Origin: Primorskyibacter marinus
GTDB taxonomy: Bacteria; Pseudomonadota; Alphaproteobacteria; Rhodobacterales; Rhodobacteraceae
Direction of reading: 5' to 3'
NCBI RefSeq assembly: GCF_003313245.1
Contig: NZ_QJSD01000006.1
Location: 1 to 64,000, forward strand
Length of the DNA stretch: 64,000 bases
Shown here: piece by piece, positions 63,736-64,000 of the stretch
Layout: each line of letters begins with the position of its first letter
Position numbering within the stretch: position 1 is the first letter of the stretch
Program-made: the position numbers and the translations under genes
The notes under the pieces: model-generated
What the model saw: only the letters and a program-made list of their open reading frames with translations
The model's database searches: none
What the model was told of the DNA's origin: nothing

Positions 63736-64000
63736 CTAGGCCCGTCGGTCGTTCATCTGCGCCAGCCCGTCGGCAGAACGGCGCACCACCGCGGCGATCT
63801 CGCGCAACTCGTTCGCAAGCGGATTGGTCTTTCGCCAGATCATGCCAATCGTGCGAGACGGCTCTGGCGTGCTGAAACGGCTGACCGTAACCGTCGCGGC
63901 CCGCGTCTCGACCGGCACCGCCATCTCCGGGATCAGCGTCACCCCGATTCCGGCACCGACCATCTGCACCAGCGTCGCAAGAGAGCTCCCATCCAGACCG
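63736..64000 (-). CDS. OxyR-like LysR-family regulator, 5' part outside the window
   Basis: Only the last 88 codons are visible. LDGSSLATLVQMVGAGIGVT, then LIPEMAVPVETR, then MIWRKTNPLANELREIAAVV is the C-terminal end of the hydrogen-peroxide regulator group (OxyR-like) of LysR proteins. The helix-turn-helix domain, and whether the redox cysteines are present, cannot be seen. It converges on the pqi operon. Confidence 0.8.
   Translation of the reverse strand, partial: GLDGSSLATLVQMVGAGIGVTLIPEMAVPVETRAATVTVSRFSTPEPSRTIGMIWRKTNPLANELREIAAVVRRSADGLAQMNDRRA

Overview
The window looks like chromosomal DNA of a marine alphaproteobacterium, most likely the Roseobacter group of Rhodobacteraceae. 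The reasons are the GC-rich third-position codon use, a TAXI-type TRAP transporter with a fused 4TM/12TM permease, an IalB-like periplasmic protein, a DUF1523 protein, a class-3 (Rhizobium-type) asparaginase and a glgP-glgB-glgC-glgA-glgX-pgm operon. This placement is inference from gene families, not from a marker gene.

Layout. 1-2.1 kb: an IS5-family element cut by the window edge, then a lone ExoY-type sugar transferase. 2.1-9.6 kb: an FMN reductase, a ThDP enzyme, and a TAXI TRAP operon whose last gene is a universal stress protein. 9.6-17.4 kb: adenine deaminase, an RTX protein, rlmN, an IalB-like protein, asparaginase, serB and tRNA-Lys with a clear promoter. 17.8-25.3 kb: a plus-strand run of metabolic genes (FAH-family hydrolase, crotonase, LLM oxidoreductase, M29 aminopeptidase, the galactonate pair dgoK-dgoA, a CbiX-type protein), ending in hsp20. 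The hsp20 start is preceded by a ROSE-like RNA thermometer. 25.4-33.6 kb: quinone-oxidoreductase/LysR divergent pair, gabD, an arylformamidase-like hydrolase, creatinase, and three small or unknown Rhodobacteraceae genes.

33.7-44.9 kb is a complete minus-strand glycogen operon covering synthesis (glgC, glgA, glgB), breakdown (glgP, glgX) and pgm. There is no stop codon between glgX and pgm. 45.4-54.6 kb is a second long minus-strand block: a peptide/oligosaccharide-type ABC importer, a hydroxyacid dehydrogenase, a TerC-like DUF475 protein, 5-dehydro-4-deoxyglucarate dehydratase (kdgD) and a second DapA-superfamily aldolase. It looks like a sugar-acid uptake and catabolism locus.

54.8-59.7 kb is the most disturbed stretch. 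An EamA exporter is followed by AT-rich DNA and then a mosaic of three truncated genes (sialidase-like, PdxA-like, iron alcohol dehydrogenase) joined head to tail. Beyond these lie a truncated four-carbon acid sugar kinase, intact GntR and LysR regulators, and remnants of a transporter operon broken by a 10-bp tandem duplication. I read this as the ruin of a four-carbon sugar-acid catabolic island. 59.7-63.7 kb is an intact pqiA-pqiA-pqiB-pqiC lipid-transport operon with PqiA split into two genes, and the window ends in an OxyR-like LysR gene. I see no CRISPR array, prophage or conventional defence system.
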